A stretch of DNA of 64,000 bases. It comes from Oscillospiraceae bacterium (GTDB lineage: Bacteria; Bacillota; Clostridia; Oscillospirales; Oscillospiraceae). Numbering within the stretch: position 1 is the first letter of the stretch; each line of letters opens with the position of its first letter. Position numbers and translations under genes: made by a program. The stretch spans positions 117,333-181,332 of the forward strand of contig JAFRMX010000008.1 in NCBI GenBank assembly GCA_017430455.1, written 5' to 3'. The notes beneath the pieces are model-generated. The model searched no databases and had not been told where the DNA came from. It saw only the letters and a program-made list of their open reading frames with translations. Positions 34,954 to 43,495 of the stretch are shown here, piece after piece.

Positions 34954-37900
34954 ATGTCAGGCAAAAAAGTTTTCAAGTCCATGGACGGAAACGAAGCTGC
35001 TGCGTATATATCTTACGCTTTTACTGAAGCCGCAACGATATATCCGATCACTCCTTCGAGCCCCATGGCGAATCACGTTGACGAGTGGGCAGCGCACGGG
35101 ATGAAGAACATCTTCGGATCGCCCGTCAAGCTGGTCGAGATGCAGGCAGAACTCGGTGCCGCAGCGGCCATGCAGGGCTCAGCTGAAGCAGGTTCCCTCA
35201 CGACGACCTACACGTCATCACAGGGCCTTATGCTCATGATCCCACCCATGTACAGAATGGCCGGTCTTCTGCTTCCTGTAGTAATGCATGTTGCAGCCAG
35301 ATCCGTCGGTACAGATGCGATATCCATCTTCGGCGACCATCAGGACGTCATGTCCTGCCGCCAGACAGGCTGGGCACAGCTGGCATCTTCCAGCGTCCAG
35401 GAGTGTATGGATATGGGCGCGGTTGCCCATTTGAGCGCGATCAAGGGCAGAGTTCCCGTACAGCACTTCTTTGACGGATTCCGTACATCCCACGAGATCC
35501 AGAAGATCGAGGTCCTCGATTTCGACGAGATGGCAAAGCTCGTCGATTGGGACGCTATAAAGAGATTCAAGGATCACGCTCTGAACCCCGAGCACCCGAC
35601 ACTCCGCAACACGGGTGAAAACGACGATATCTTCTTCCAGCACAGAGAAGCAGTCAACCCGTTCTATATTGCGTTCCCGGAGATAGTCGAGGAAGCAATG
35701 AAGCAGATCTCTGAAGTCACCGGCAGAGACTACAGGCTCTTCAACTACTATGGTGATCCCAACGCTGAGGAAGTCATAGTGGCAATGGGCTCTGTCTCTG
35801 ACACTGTGCGCGAGACTGTTGAGTACCTCAACTCCCGCGGCGGCAAGGTAGGCTTTGTACAGGTCCACCTCTTCAGACCTTTCAGCATCAAACATCTCAT
35901 GGATGTTCTTCCCGAGAGCGTAAAGATAATCACTGCACTCGACAGGACCAAGGAGCCCGGTGCCATCGGCGAGCCTCTCTATGAGGATATCTGCTCGGCA
36001 ATGATCGAGTCAGGCAAGGGTAACGTAAAGGTCCTCGGCGGAAGATACGGCCTCTCTTCGAAGGATACCACCCCCGCGCAGATCAAGGCTGTCTTCGACA
36101 ACATGACAGGCGACAGACGCAACCACTTTACAGTCGGTATCAATGACGACCTGACATTCCTTTCACTGCCTGTAGGAGAGAACTTCGTGACCGGAAACGA
36201 TTCCACGATCTCCTGCAAGTTCTGGGGACTCGGCTCCGACGGTACGGTGGGCGCGAACAAGAACTCCATTAAGATCATTGGCGACAACACGGACAAATAT
36301 GTCCAGGCATATTTCCAGTATGACGCCAAGAAGTCCGGCGGTCTTACGAGAAGCCACCTGAGATTCGGCGACAAGCCCATCCATTCCACCTACTACGTCA
36401 CGATGGCTGACTTCGTAGCCTGCCATAAACAGGCCTACATGGCTCTCTATGATATGGTGAATGAAGTGAAGCCCGGCGGAACTTTCCTCCTCAATACCAG
36501 ATGGAAAGGCCAGCAGCTCATCGACAATCTCCCGAACAGAGCCAAGAGGATCATGGCCGAGAGGAATATCAACTTCTACACGATCGACGCTACAGACATA
36601 GCTGCGGAAGTCGGTCTCGGAAACAGAACTTCCACAGTTCTCCAGGCAGCCTTCTTTAAACTCTCCGGCGTACTTCCGATAGACGATGCAGAGAGATACA
36701 TGAAGGATGCAGCCGTCAAGAGCTTCTCCAGAAAGGGTCAGAAAGTAGTTGACATGAACTGGCAGGCAATCGAGAGAGGCCTCAACAGCTCCGTCAAGAT
36801 AGACATTCCTGCAGAGTGGAAGGATCTCGAGGATGAGCCTGACGTTGTAAAGAATCCCGGTGCTCCATCCTTTGTTACTGATGTTCTCGAACCAATGAAT
36901 GCCGCCAAAGGCGATGACATTCCCGTTTCCAAATTCAAAGATTACCCCGACGGCGTTATGCCCGTCGATACTGCAAAGTATGAGAAGCGCGGTGTTGCAG
37001 ATAATGTTCCCGTTTGGGATCCCGACAAGTGCATAGGCTGCAACAGGTGTGCTTTAGTCTGCCCGCACGCTGCTATCCGTCCATTCCTCTTCACTGAAGA
37101 AGAGGCCAAGAATGCTCCGGAGGGCTGTGTTACCAAGAAAGCGCTCGGCAAGGGCTTTGAAAACTACACATACCGCATGCAGGTCGGAGTTCTGGACTGC
37201 CAGGGCTGCGGAAGCTGCGTAGATGTCTGCCCTGCGAAGGAGAAAGCACTGAAGATGGTTCCTCTGGACGATGTCCTCGACCAGCAGAAGCTCTTCGACT
37301 ACTGCCTGACCCTCTCTGAGAAAAAGAATCCTATGGACAAATTCACAGCCAAGGGCTCACAGTACGAGAGAGAGTACTACCAGTTCAACGGCGCCTGCCC
37401 GGGTTGCGGCGAAGCACCCTACATTAAGCTCCTTACACAGGTCTTTGGCAACAGAATGTATGTGGCCAACGCGACAGGCTGCTCACAGGTCTACGCAATG
37501 TTCACCCCGACCTTCCCGATGTCCACAGATCCGAAGACAGGCTTCGGCCCAGCATTCTCCAACTGCCTCTTTGAGAACAACGCTGAGTTTGCACTCGGCA
37601 TGCGTCTATCCATGAACCAGATGAAGGAACAGGTCAAGAGACATGCACTCGCTGCCATCGAGGCCTCCTCGGATGAAAAGCTCAAAGCAGCTCTTAATGA
37701 CTGGCTCGAGTATGGCGATGAGGAAGACAGGACCGTCGAAGTCTCCGACGCCGTAAGAGAAGCTCTGAAAGAGACTAAAGACGATAATGCGGATATCAGA
37801 TTTCTGCGCGACAGACAGGATCAGCTGACCAAGAAGGCAGTATGGATGTTCGGCGGAGACGGCTGGGCATACGACATAGGCTACGGCGGACTTGACCACG

Positions 37901-38484
37901 TTATGGCCTCCGGTGAGGACATCAATGTTCTCGTCGTCGACAACGAGCTTTACGCGAACACAGGCGGACAGGCTTCCAAGGCAACTCCTATCGGCGCAGC
38001 TGTCCAGTTTGCTGCAGCGGGCAAGATCACACCTAAGAAGGACCTCGGCCTGATGCTCAGCACTTACGGATATGTCTACGTCGCTAAAGTAGCACTTGGC
38101 GCCAATCCCGAGCACTTCCTCAAGTGCCTCAAGGAAGCTGCCGAGCACAAAGGACCTTCGATCGTCATCGCGTATGCTCCGTGCATCAACCACGGTATCG
38201 GCGGCGGCATGAAGAAGTCCATAGCTGAAGAGAAGGATGCTGTTGAATGCGGCTTCTGGCCTCTCTACAGGTACATCCCCGAGAGAGAAGAGCAGGGTCT
38301 CAACCCGTTCGTTCTGGACAGCAAAGAGCCCAACGGCAAGATCCGCGAGTACATGATGAATGAAGTCAGATTCTCATCGCTCACACGTACATTCCCCGAA
38401 ACTGCCGAGAAACTGTTCAAGGAAGCAGAAGAACAGTGCATGAAGCGTTACGAGAAATACAAGAGGATGGCAAAAGACTGGTAA
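34954..38484 (+). CDS. nifJ: Pyruvate:ferredoxin (flavodoxin) oxidoreductase
   Basis: 1176 aa, the full single-chain homodimeric form. The start (KSMDGNEAAAYISYAFTEAATIYPITPSSPMANHVDEWA) is domain I. Two [4Fe-4S] ferredoxin motifs lie near 693-704 (CIGCNRCALVCP) and 749-760 (CQGCGSCVDVCP). The C-terminal thiamine diphosphate domain includes CPGCGEAPYIKLL and GDGWAYDIGYGGLDHV (from about 968) with NTGGQ. It oxidises pyruvate with CoA to acetyl-CoA, CO2 and reduced ferredoxin. With ackA in the same window it supports acetate-forming fermentation. GGGAGG precedes the ATG; it stands alone between terminators. Confidence 0.98.
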   Translation: MSGKKVFKSMDGNEAAAYISYAFTEAATIYPITPSSPMANHVDEWAAHGMKNIFGSPVKLVEMQAELGAAAAMQGSAEAGSLTTTYTSSQGLMLMIPPMYRMAGLLLPVVMHVAARSVGTDAISIFGDHQDVMSCRQTGWAQLASSSVQECMDMGAVAHLSAIKGRVPVQHFFDGFRTSHEIQKIEVLDFDEMAKLVDWDAIKRFKDHALNPEHPTLRNTGENDDIFFQHREAVNPFYIAFPEIVEEAMKQISEVTGRDYRLFNYYGDPNAEEVIVAMGSVSDTVRETVEYLNSRGGKVGFVQVHLFRPFSIKHLMDVLPESVKIITALDRTKEPGAIGEPLYEDICSAMIESGKGNVKVLGGRYGLSSKDTTPAQIKAVFDNMTGDRRNHFTVGINDDLTFLSLPVGENFVTGNDSTISCKFWGLGSDGTVGANKNSIKIIGDNTDKYVQAYFQYDAKKSGGLTRSHLRFGDKPIHSTYYVTMADFVACHKQAYMALYDMVNEVKPGGTFLLNTRWKGQQLIDNLPNRAKRIMAERNINFYTIDATDIAAEVGLGNRTSTVLQAAFFKLSGVLPIDDAERYMKDAAVKSFSRKGQKVVDMNWQAIERGLNSSVKIDIPAEWKDLEDEPDVVKNPGAPSFVTDVLEPMNAAKGDDIPVSKFKDYPDGVMPVDTAKYEKRGVADNVPVWDPDKCIGCNRCALVCPHAAIRPFLFTEEEAKNAPEGCVTKKALGKGFENYTYRMQVGVLDCQGCGSCVDVCPAKEKALKMVPLDDVLDQQKLFDYCLTLSEKKNPMDKFTAKGSQYEREYYQFNGACPGCGEAPYIKLLTQVFGNRMYVANATGCSQVYAMFTPTFPMSTDPKTGFGPAFSNCLFENNAEFALGMRLSMNQMKEQVKRHALAAIEASSDEKLKAALNDWLEYGDEEDRTVEVSDAVREALKETKDDNADIRFLRDRQDQLTKKAVWMFGGDGWAYDIGYGGLDHVMASGEDINVLVVDNELYANTGGQASKATPIGAAVQFAAAGKITPKKDLGLMLSTYGYVYVAKVALGANPEHFLKCLKEAAEHKGPSIVIAYAPCINHGIGGGMKKSIAEEKDAVECGFWPLYRYIPEREEQGLNPFVLDSKEPNGKIREYMMNEVRFSSLTRTFPETAEKLFKEAEEQCMKRYEKYKRMAKDW

Positions 38485-38501
38485 TCAGATCCGGTATACA
38501 C

Positions 38502-38527
38502 AAGGCAGGGCTTCGGCCCTGCCTTTT
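38502..38527 (+). terminator. Terminator after nifJ
   Basis: AAGGCAGGGC pairs with GCCCTGCCTT around a TTCG tetraloop. Confidence 0.9.
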
Positions 38528-38593
38528 CCTGCTCAAAAAGACGTTTCCGTAGGATCCGTTGTGGAAAACCGCTGTTTTATTCTCCCTGAATCG

Positions 38594-38622
38594 TTGACAA
38601 TCGTTAATATAAGTGATAATAT
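38594..38622 (+). promoter_or_regulatory. Promoter of the small lipoprotein gene
   Basis: TTGACA (38594-38599), a 17-base spacer and TAATAT (38617-38622). The -10 box lies within the left arm of a 14-bp inverted repeat. Confidence 0.75.
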
Positions 38623-38657
38623 AACTGTGTTAGCTAAAATAATACAGTTATATTATC
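38615..38657. promoter_or_regulatory. 14-bp inverted repeat over the -10 box, possible operator
   Basis: GATAATATAACTGT (38615-38628) and its exact reverse complement (38644-38657) are 15 bases apart. The left arm covers the -10 box and ends where transcription should begin, so it is more likely a DNA binding site than an RNA hairpin. The gap holds the palindrome TTAGCTAA (38630-38637). Confidence 0.5.
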
Positions 38658-38673
38658 TCAGGAGGTAACAATA

Positions 38674-39090
38674 ATGAAAAAGTTTTTGGCTCTGCTGCTT
38701 GCTTGTGTTATGGTTCTTGCACTCTGTGCCTGCGGGAAGGCTGTTCCTTTGTCCGATGAAGAAAAACTCGCGAAAGTTGAAGAGCTTTATCTGAACAAGC
38801 TTTCAGATAACGGCGGTACGCTTGAGGAGTACAGGGTCGATAAGGTCGAGCCCGTCGACAATGAAACACTGTCCATGCTGACGGGAGATGGGTTTTTCCC
38901 TGACGCCACGGATGATGCGATTTTCGCGTACGTCACATACTCTGTAAAGCCGATAGCAGATCAGTATTTTAATTGGACTGCAGGAAACGGTGAAGAGCAG
39001 GGCGATTGGATAGTGAACAAAACGGCCTGCGTGTGTGTCGATAAGGTAAACGGAGAATTCGCACTGGTAAGCGACGGCACCGGCTGGTAA
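38674..39090 (+). CDS. Small lipoprotein of unknown function
   Basis: 138 aa. The signal peptide ends LCAC with Cys20 as the lipidated residue. The mature part is acidic with an alternating pattern suggesting a small alpha/beta fold (DEEKLAKVEELYLNKL, then ADQYFNWTAGNGEEQGDW). It has a strong promoter, AGGAGG seven bases before the ATG and its own terminator, so it is a single-gene unit. No family was recognised. Confidence 0.75.
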   Translation: MKKFLALLLACVMVLALCACGKAVPLSDEEKLAKVEELYLNKLSDNGGTLEEYRVDKVEPVDNETLSMLTGDGFFPDATDDAIFAYVTYSVKPIADQYFNWTAGNGEEQGDWIVNKTACVCVDKVNGEFALVSDGTGW

Positions 39091-39132
39091 GTTTCAGGAA
39101 CGGGAATACTTGGTTTAGTCAGAATAGACAAA

Positions 39133-39180
39133 AACTGTCCGCCAAAATTGTTGAAGATAGACAATTTAAGGCGGACAGTT
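39133..39180 (+). terminator. Large hairpin terminator after the lipoprotein gene
   Basis: AACTGTCCGCC (39133-39143) pairs exactly with 39170-39180, and AAATTGT/ACAATTT extends the helix inward. It is followed by a T-rich stretch (TATTTGTT). Confidence 0.75.
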
Positions 39181-39184
39181 TATT

Positions 39185-39193
39185 TGTTATAAT
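39185..39193 (+). promoter_or_regulatory. Extended -10 promoter of the polyphosphate kinase gene
   Basis: TGT followed by TATAAT (39188-39193), directly behind the preceding hairpin. No good -35 box. Confidence 0.5.
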
Positions 39194-39239
39194 ATATCAT
39201 CAAATACTGTAAAAATCTTTTGTATGACAGGAGTTAAGT

Positions 39240-40718
39240 ATGAGCACAGAAACAGAAGAAAACGGGAAGGAAGCTCTCAAAGCGGAAATAAAGGAGCTTA
39301 AGGAAAAGCTCATCTCCATGCAGCAGCCTTTGAGGGAGAAAGGTTTGCCCATAATCGTGCTCGTGGAGGGCTGGGCAGCGGCCGGAAAAGGCAGCCTGAT
39401 TAACGAGCTGATAAGCGAGATCGACCCGAGGTTCTATAATGTGGTATCCCCGGTCATTAAGAGCGAGAACGAGGAGCGCTACCCGTTTTTATATCCCTAT
39501 GCATCCGTGATACCGGAAAACGGAAAGATCATGTTCTATGACTCGGGATGGATGGAAGCTGTCGTAAGGAAATATATGCGCCGGGAGATCACCAAAGACG
39601 TATATAAGCAGCGCGTCCGCTCAGTTAACGAGTTCGAAAGACAGCTTCGCGACGGAGGCTACCTGATACTCAAGCTCTTTGTGGATATAAGCGCAAAGGA
39701 GCAGAAAAAACGCATCAGAGACCTTCTCGAGGACGGGAATACCGAGTGGCGCGTAAGCGACGACGATATCTGGCAGCATAAGGAGTATGAGCTCTTCAAA
39801 GAAGCATATGACAAGTTCATGGGAAAGACAAACGATACAGTTCCGTGGCATGTTCTCGACGGCGGCAATAAAAAGAAGGCTGTCAGAGACGCGTTCAAGC
39901 TTCTGACCGGCATGATAGAAAAGGGGCTTAAAAACGGAAAATACAACGGAGACCCATTCAAGGAGGATTTCCCGCTTATAAAGATGCCCGAGCTCAAAGA
40001 CGTCGACTTGAGTGCTGTTATTTCGGACGAGGAATATGACAAAGAGCTCAAGAAATACCAGAACAAGCTCAGAGATCTCCACAATGTTATATACCGCAAG
40101 AAGATTCCTGTTGTACTGTGCTATGAGGGCTGGGATGCGGCCGGAAAGGGCGGAAACATCAGAAGGATAGCTAAGCCCCTGGATCCGAGAGGTTTTGACG
40201 TCAAGCCCATTGCGTCTCCGGAGCCTCATGAACTTGCCCGCCAGTATCTTTGGAGATTCTGGACGAGACTCCCAAGATCAGGTCATATCTGTATTTTCGA
40301 CCGCACCTGGTACGGAAGAGTAATGGTGGAGAGGCTTGAGGGCTACTGCACCGAGAAGGACTGGAAGAGGGCATACAACGAGATAAACGAATTTGAACGC
40401 CAGCTGACCGATTGGGGCGCCGTGGTGATAAAGTTCTGGATACAGATAGACAGCGATACCCAGCTTGAGCGCTTCACGGCCAGACAGAACACCCCGGAGA
40501 AACAGTGGAAGATAACCGAAGAAGACTGGCGCAACAGAGAGAAATGGGATCAGTACGAGGTCGCGGTTAACGAGATGCTGCAAAAGACCAGTACGGAAAA
40601 CGCTCCCTGGTATATCATCGAATCCAACGATAAGAAATACGCCAGAATAAGAACGCTCAAGATTCTTACCGAAGCGCTCGAAAAGGCCTGCGAGGAGCAC
40701 ACTGTCAGAAATCTTTAA
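39240..40718 (+). CDS. pap: Two-domain PPK2-type polyphosphate:AMP phosphotransferase
   Basis: 492 aa with two PPK2 domains. Walker A is EGWAAAGKGS in the first (about residue 43) and EGWDAAGKGG in the second (about 298). The second has the full lid and Walker B pattern (FDRTWYGRVMVERLEG). The first has YDSGWMEAVVRKYM instead, so its lid motif is degenerate. Tandem PPK2 proteins form class II, which make ADP from AMP using polyphosphate. By analogy the second domain is probably the active one. GGAG lies seven bases before the ATG and a strong terminator follows. Confidence 0.88.
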   Translation: MSTETEENGKEALKAEIKELKEKLISMQQPLREKGLPIIVLVEGWAAAGKGSLINELISEIDPRFYNVVSPVIKSENEERYPFLYPYASVIPENGKIMFYDSGWMEAVVRKYMRREITKDVYKQRVRSVNEFERQLRDGGYLILKLFVDISAKEQKKRIRDLLEDGNTEWRVSDDDIWQHKEYELFKEAYDKFMGKTNDTVPWHVLDGGNKKKAVRDAFKLLTGMIEKGLKNGKYNGDPFKEDFPLIKMPELKDVDLSAVISDEEYDKELKKYQNKLRDLHNVIYRKKIPVVLCYEGWDAAGKGGNIRRIAKPLDPRGFDVKPIASPEPHELARQYLWRFWTRLPRSGHICIFDRTWYGRVMVERLEGYCTEKDWKRAYNEINEFERQLTDWGAVVIKFWIQIDSDTQLERFTARQNTPEKQWKITEEDWRNREKWDQYEVAVNEMLQKTSTENAPWYIIESNDKKYARIRTLKILTEALEKACEEHTVRNL

Positions 40719-40750
40719 TAATTAACCTAGTCAGGAATGACAGTTATAAT

Positions 40751-40788
40751 ACCGGTGACAGCCCGTAAATCGGGCCGTCACCGGTTTT
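40751..40788 (+). terminator. Terminator after the polyphosphate kinase gene
   Basis: CCGGTGACAGCCCG pairs with CGGGCCGTCACCGG (one mismatch) around TAAAT, then TTTT. Confidence 0.92.
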
Positions 40789-40833
40789 CACATATTAAAA
40801 GATCATTTTATTGAGATCCTCCGAAATAATGTC

Positions 40834-40862
40834 TTGACAAACGGACAAAGTGTGTTTATTAT
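40834..40862 (+). promoter_or_regulatory. Promoter of the ABC transporter-hisD operon
   Basis: TTGACA (40834-40839), a 17-base spacer and TATTAT (40857-40862). A palindrome, TTAGC-TC-GCTAA (40875-40886), lies just downstream near the expected start, possibly an operator. Confidence 0.75.
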
Positions 40863-40932
40863 CAGTTCATTATATTAGCTCGCTAAAACGTTAGTCCAAT
40901 GATGTACAATTAATACTTGGGAGGATATTCAA

Positions 40933-41913
40933 ATGAAAAAGAAGATATCGCTTATACTTGTTCTCGCGCTGATTCTTTCGCTGGCAGCGGGATGCGGAAG
41001 CTCAAGTCAGGCTAAGGCGCCGGTCATTAAGGACGGCGATTTCACCATAGCATTCTGTACATGGATAGGATATGCTCCCTTGTATATCGCAAGAGAAAAA
41101 GGATTCTTTGAGAAATACGGTATAAATCCTACTCTGACAATAAATGAGGACGAAGGCACTTATGCAGCCGCTATGTATTCAAACAGCATTCAGGGCCTTG
41201 GCCAGGTCATAGACCGTGAGGTCATAAGCTTTGCCTCCGGAACTCCCGAGACAGTTATCCTTGCAATGGATCAGTCCTCCGGCGGAGACGGAATCATTGC
41301 AAGCGCGGATATCAATTCTGTTGCAGATCTAAAGGGCAGAACAATAGGTCTCGATACCTCCTCGACCGCGTATTTCTTCTGCCTGACAGTTCTGCAGAGT
41401 GCGGGACTGACTGAAAAAGATGTAACACTTATTGATATGGACTCCGATTCCACCGGTCCGGCTTTCATGGCCGGACAGATAGACGCTGCAGTTACATGGG
41501 AACCCTTCCTTTCTACAGCCTCTGACCGTGAAGGCGGCCACCTCCTCTGCGACTCTGCGGACTACCCCGGAACTATCCTCGATGTGCTTACAGTAAGACA
41601 GGATCTCTCGGATGAGGCAAAACAGGCACTGGCAAATGCCTGGTATGATGCTGTCGATTATCTGAAAGCAAATGAGGATGAGAGCGTAAAGATCATGGCC
41701 GAGGGCCTTGAGCTGACTGTTGAAGAGGCGGCAGATGAGCTTTCCGGCGTCTCATTCTACGGCAGGGAAGAGAATAAAGCCTTCATCGACAAAGATTCCG
41801 GAAACAGTATCTTTGATATTGCAAAGAGAGCGCAGGACTTCTGGCTCGAGCTCGGAATAATAAGCAGCGAGATAGATCTTGACACTTTCATTTCTGCAGA
41901 ATACTTCGGATAA
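40933..41913 (+). CDS. ABC transporter substrate-binding lipoprotein (sulfonate/nitrate/taurine type)
   Basis: 326 aa. The signal peptide ends LAAGC with Cys21 as the lipidated residue. The mature protein has the SsuA/TauA/NMT1-type fold: WIGYAPLYIAREKGFFEKYGI at the start, GDGIIASADINSVADLKGRTIGLD in the first lobe, and AFMAGQIDAAVTWEPFLS in the second lobe, a hallmark of this group. Ligands in the group include sulfonates, taurine, nitrate and pyrimidine precursors; this one cannot be assigned. The permease and ATPase genes and hisD follow in one operon. Confidence 0.88.
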   Translation: MKKKISLILVLALILSLAAGCGSSSQAKAPVIKDGDFTIAFCTWIGYAPLYIAREKGFFEKYGINPTLTINEDEGTYAAAMYSNSIQGLGQVIDREVISFASGTPETVILAMDQSSGGDGIIASADINSVADLKGRTIGLDTSSTAYFFCLTVLQSAGLTEKDVTLIDMDSDSTGPAFMAGQIDAAVTWEPFLSTASDREGGHLLCDSADYPGTILDVLTVRQDLSDEAKQALANAWYDAVDYLKANEDESVKIMAEGLELTVEEAADELSGVSFYGREENKAFIDKDSGNSIFDIAKRAQDFWLELGIISSEIDLDTFISAEYFG

Positions 41914-41928
41914 TCAAAGGGTTATAGG

Positions 41929-42702
41929 GTGACAAACAAAAAGTCATACAAATCAACATCGTTTATTTCGTTCGCCGTGATCATTCTGATATGGTTCACG
42001 GCAACGAGAGTTTTCAGTGTAAACAAGGTTTTCCTGCCCTCCCCGGGTATTGTGGCAGAGGCGCTGAAAAGACTCCTGAAAGACGGTATGCTTCTGAGAT
42101 ATACCTGGATGAGTACGAAACGCGTATTCATAGGCTGGCTCATCTCGGTCATTGCCGCCCTTCCTCTCGGTATGCTCACGGCTACCTCGAGATTCTTCAA
42201 AGCGCTTCTGCAGCCCGTAATGGAATTTATGCGCTATCTTCCGGTCGTCGCTTTAGTTCCTCTGACGCTTCTTTATTTCGGAATAGGGGAGAGTCAGAAA
42301 TACGCGATCATATTCCTGGGGACATTCTTCCAGCTCATACTCATGGTGTCAGACAGCGTTGCCTCCGTTGACAGAAACATGATAAACGCTGCAGCGACTC
42401 TGGGAGCAGCAAAAAAGCAGCAGTATTTCCGGGTGCTTCTGCCTGCGGCGCTTCCTTCACTTCTTGACGATATGCGCCTGACGATAGGCTGGGCATGGAC
42501 ATATCTGGTAGTCGCCGAAATGGTGGCTGCAGACGCCGGCCTCGGTTATATGATACTCAAGAATCAGCGCTATCTGGCAACAGATGTGATCTTTGCGGGG
42601 CTTATCATGATAGGACTTGTAGGTCTGGTTACGGACTTTGCCTTCAGGCTGATCTCTTATATAGCCGTACCCTGGGCAAGGAGGCTTAACGACAATGTCT
42701 GA
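41929..42702 (+). CDS. ABC transporter permease (SsuC/TauC type)
   Basis: 257 aa from GTG 41929, with AAAGGG about eight bases upstream. Six membrane segments, and the BPD transporter EAA loop in the late middle (NAAATLGAAKKQQYFRVLLPAALP). It forms the channel with the binding protein upstream and the ATPase downstream, whose start overlaps it by eight bases. Confidence 0.9.
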   Translation: MTNKKSYKSTSFISFAVIILIWFTATRVFSVNKVFLPSPGIVAEALKRLLKDGMLLRYTWMSTKRVFIGWLISVIAALPLGMLTATSRFFKALLQPVMEFMRYLPVVALVPLTLLYFGIGESQKYAIIFLGTFFQLILMVSDSVASVDRNMINAAATLGAAKKQQYFRVLLPAALPSLLDDMRLTIGWAWTYLVVAEMVAADAGLGYMILKNQRYLATDVIFAGLIMIGLVGLVTDFAFRLISYIAVPWARRLNDNV

Positions 42703-43495
42703 GCTTGAGATAAGAAATCTTAATAAGACATTCAGGGTCACGAAGAGATCGTCCGTAACGGCGCTTGACAACATATCACTGAATGTCGGCTCCGGTGAAT
42801 TTGCTGTGCTGGTTGGCCCCTCGGGATGCGGAAAGAGCACACTTCTGAATATCGTTGCGGGACTAGACACATGCGATCCGGGAGGCGAGGTCCTTCTCGA
42901 CGGCAAGCAGATCAAAGGACCCGGCGCGGACAGAGGAATGGTCTTTCAGTCCTATACATTATTCCCATGGCTCAGTGTCAGAAAAAACATCGAGTTCGGA
43001 CCTTCACTCAGAAATGTCAGTGAGCCCGAACGCAGAACCGTTGCAGAAAAGTTTATAAAAGAGACCGGGCTCACAGGCTTCGAGGACATGCTTCCGGGCG
43101 GACTATCCGGAGGAATGAAGCAGAGAGTCGCAATCGCGAGAACTCTTGCAAACAGTCCGAAGATGCTTCTGATGGATGAACCTTTCGGAGCTCTCGACGC
43201 TCAGACAAGAGCGGTAATGCAGGAGATGCTCTCGAAGGTCTGGCAGAAGGAGCGGACTACAGTTCTTTTTGTAACACATGACATCGATGAGGCGATCCTC
43301 ATGGGAACGAAGATATATGTCATGTCGAGACGCCCCGGCAGGATCAAACAGATGATACCTGTAAATATCAGCGGAGAGCGCGGGCATAAAGTCACATTGA
43401 GCCCGGAATTCCTCGCGATCAAGCAGCAGATAATGGATCTTATCTGGGAGGAGAGCGAGCAGGCCTCAATGGAAGTGAACGGAGACGGTATATAA
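42695..43495 (+). CDS. ABC transporter ATP-binding protein (SsuB/TauB type)
   Basis: 266 aa. Walker A GPSGCGKST, Q-loop FQSYTLFPWLSV, signature LSGGMKQRVAIARTL, Walker B MLLMDEPFGALD and switch His in VTHDIDEA are complete. The FPWLSV stretch after the Q loop is common in nitrate/sulfonate importers. Its stop codon is directly followed by the hisD start. Confidence 0.93.
   Translation: MSELEIRNLNKTFRVTKRSSVTALDNISLNVGSGEFAVLVGPSGCGKSTLLNIVAGLDTCDPGGEVLLDGKQIKGPGADRGMVFQSYTLFPWLSVRKNIEFGPSLRNVSEPERRTVAEKFIKETGLTGFEDMLPGGLSGGMKQRVAIARTLANSPKMLLMDEPFGALDAQTRAVMQEMLSKVWQKERTTVLFVTHDIDEAILMGTKIYVMSRRPGRIKQMIPVNISGERGHKVTLSPEFLAIKQQIMDLIWEESEQASMEVNGDGI

Noticed and set aside
40863..40932. A riboswitch (thiamine or other) in the leader of the ABC transporter operon.
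   Set aside because: The leader is only about 60 bases and lacks the conserved motifs of thiamine, cobalamin, SAM or FMN riboswitches.
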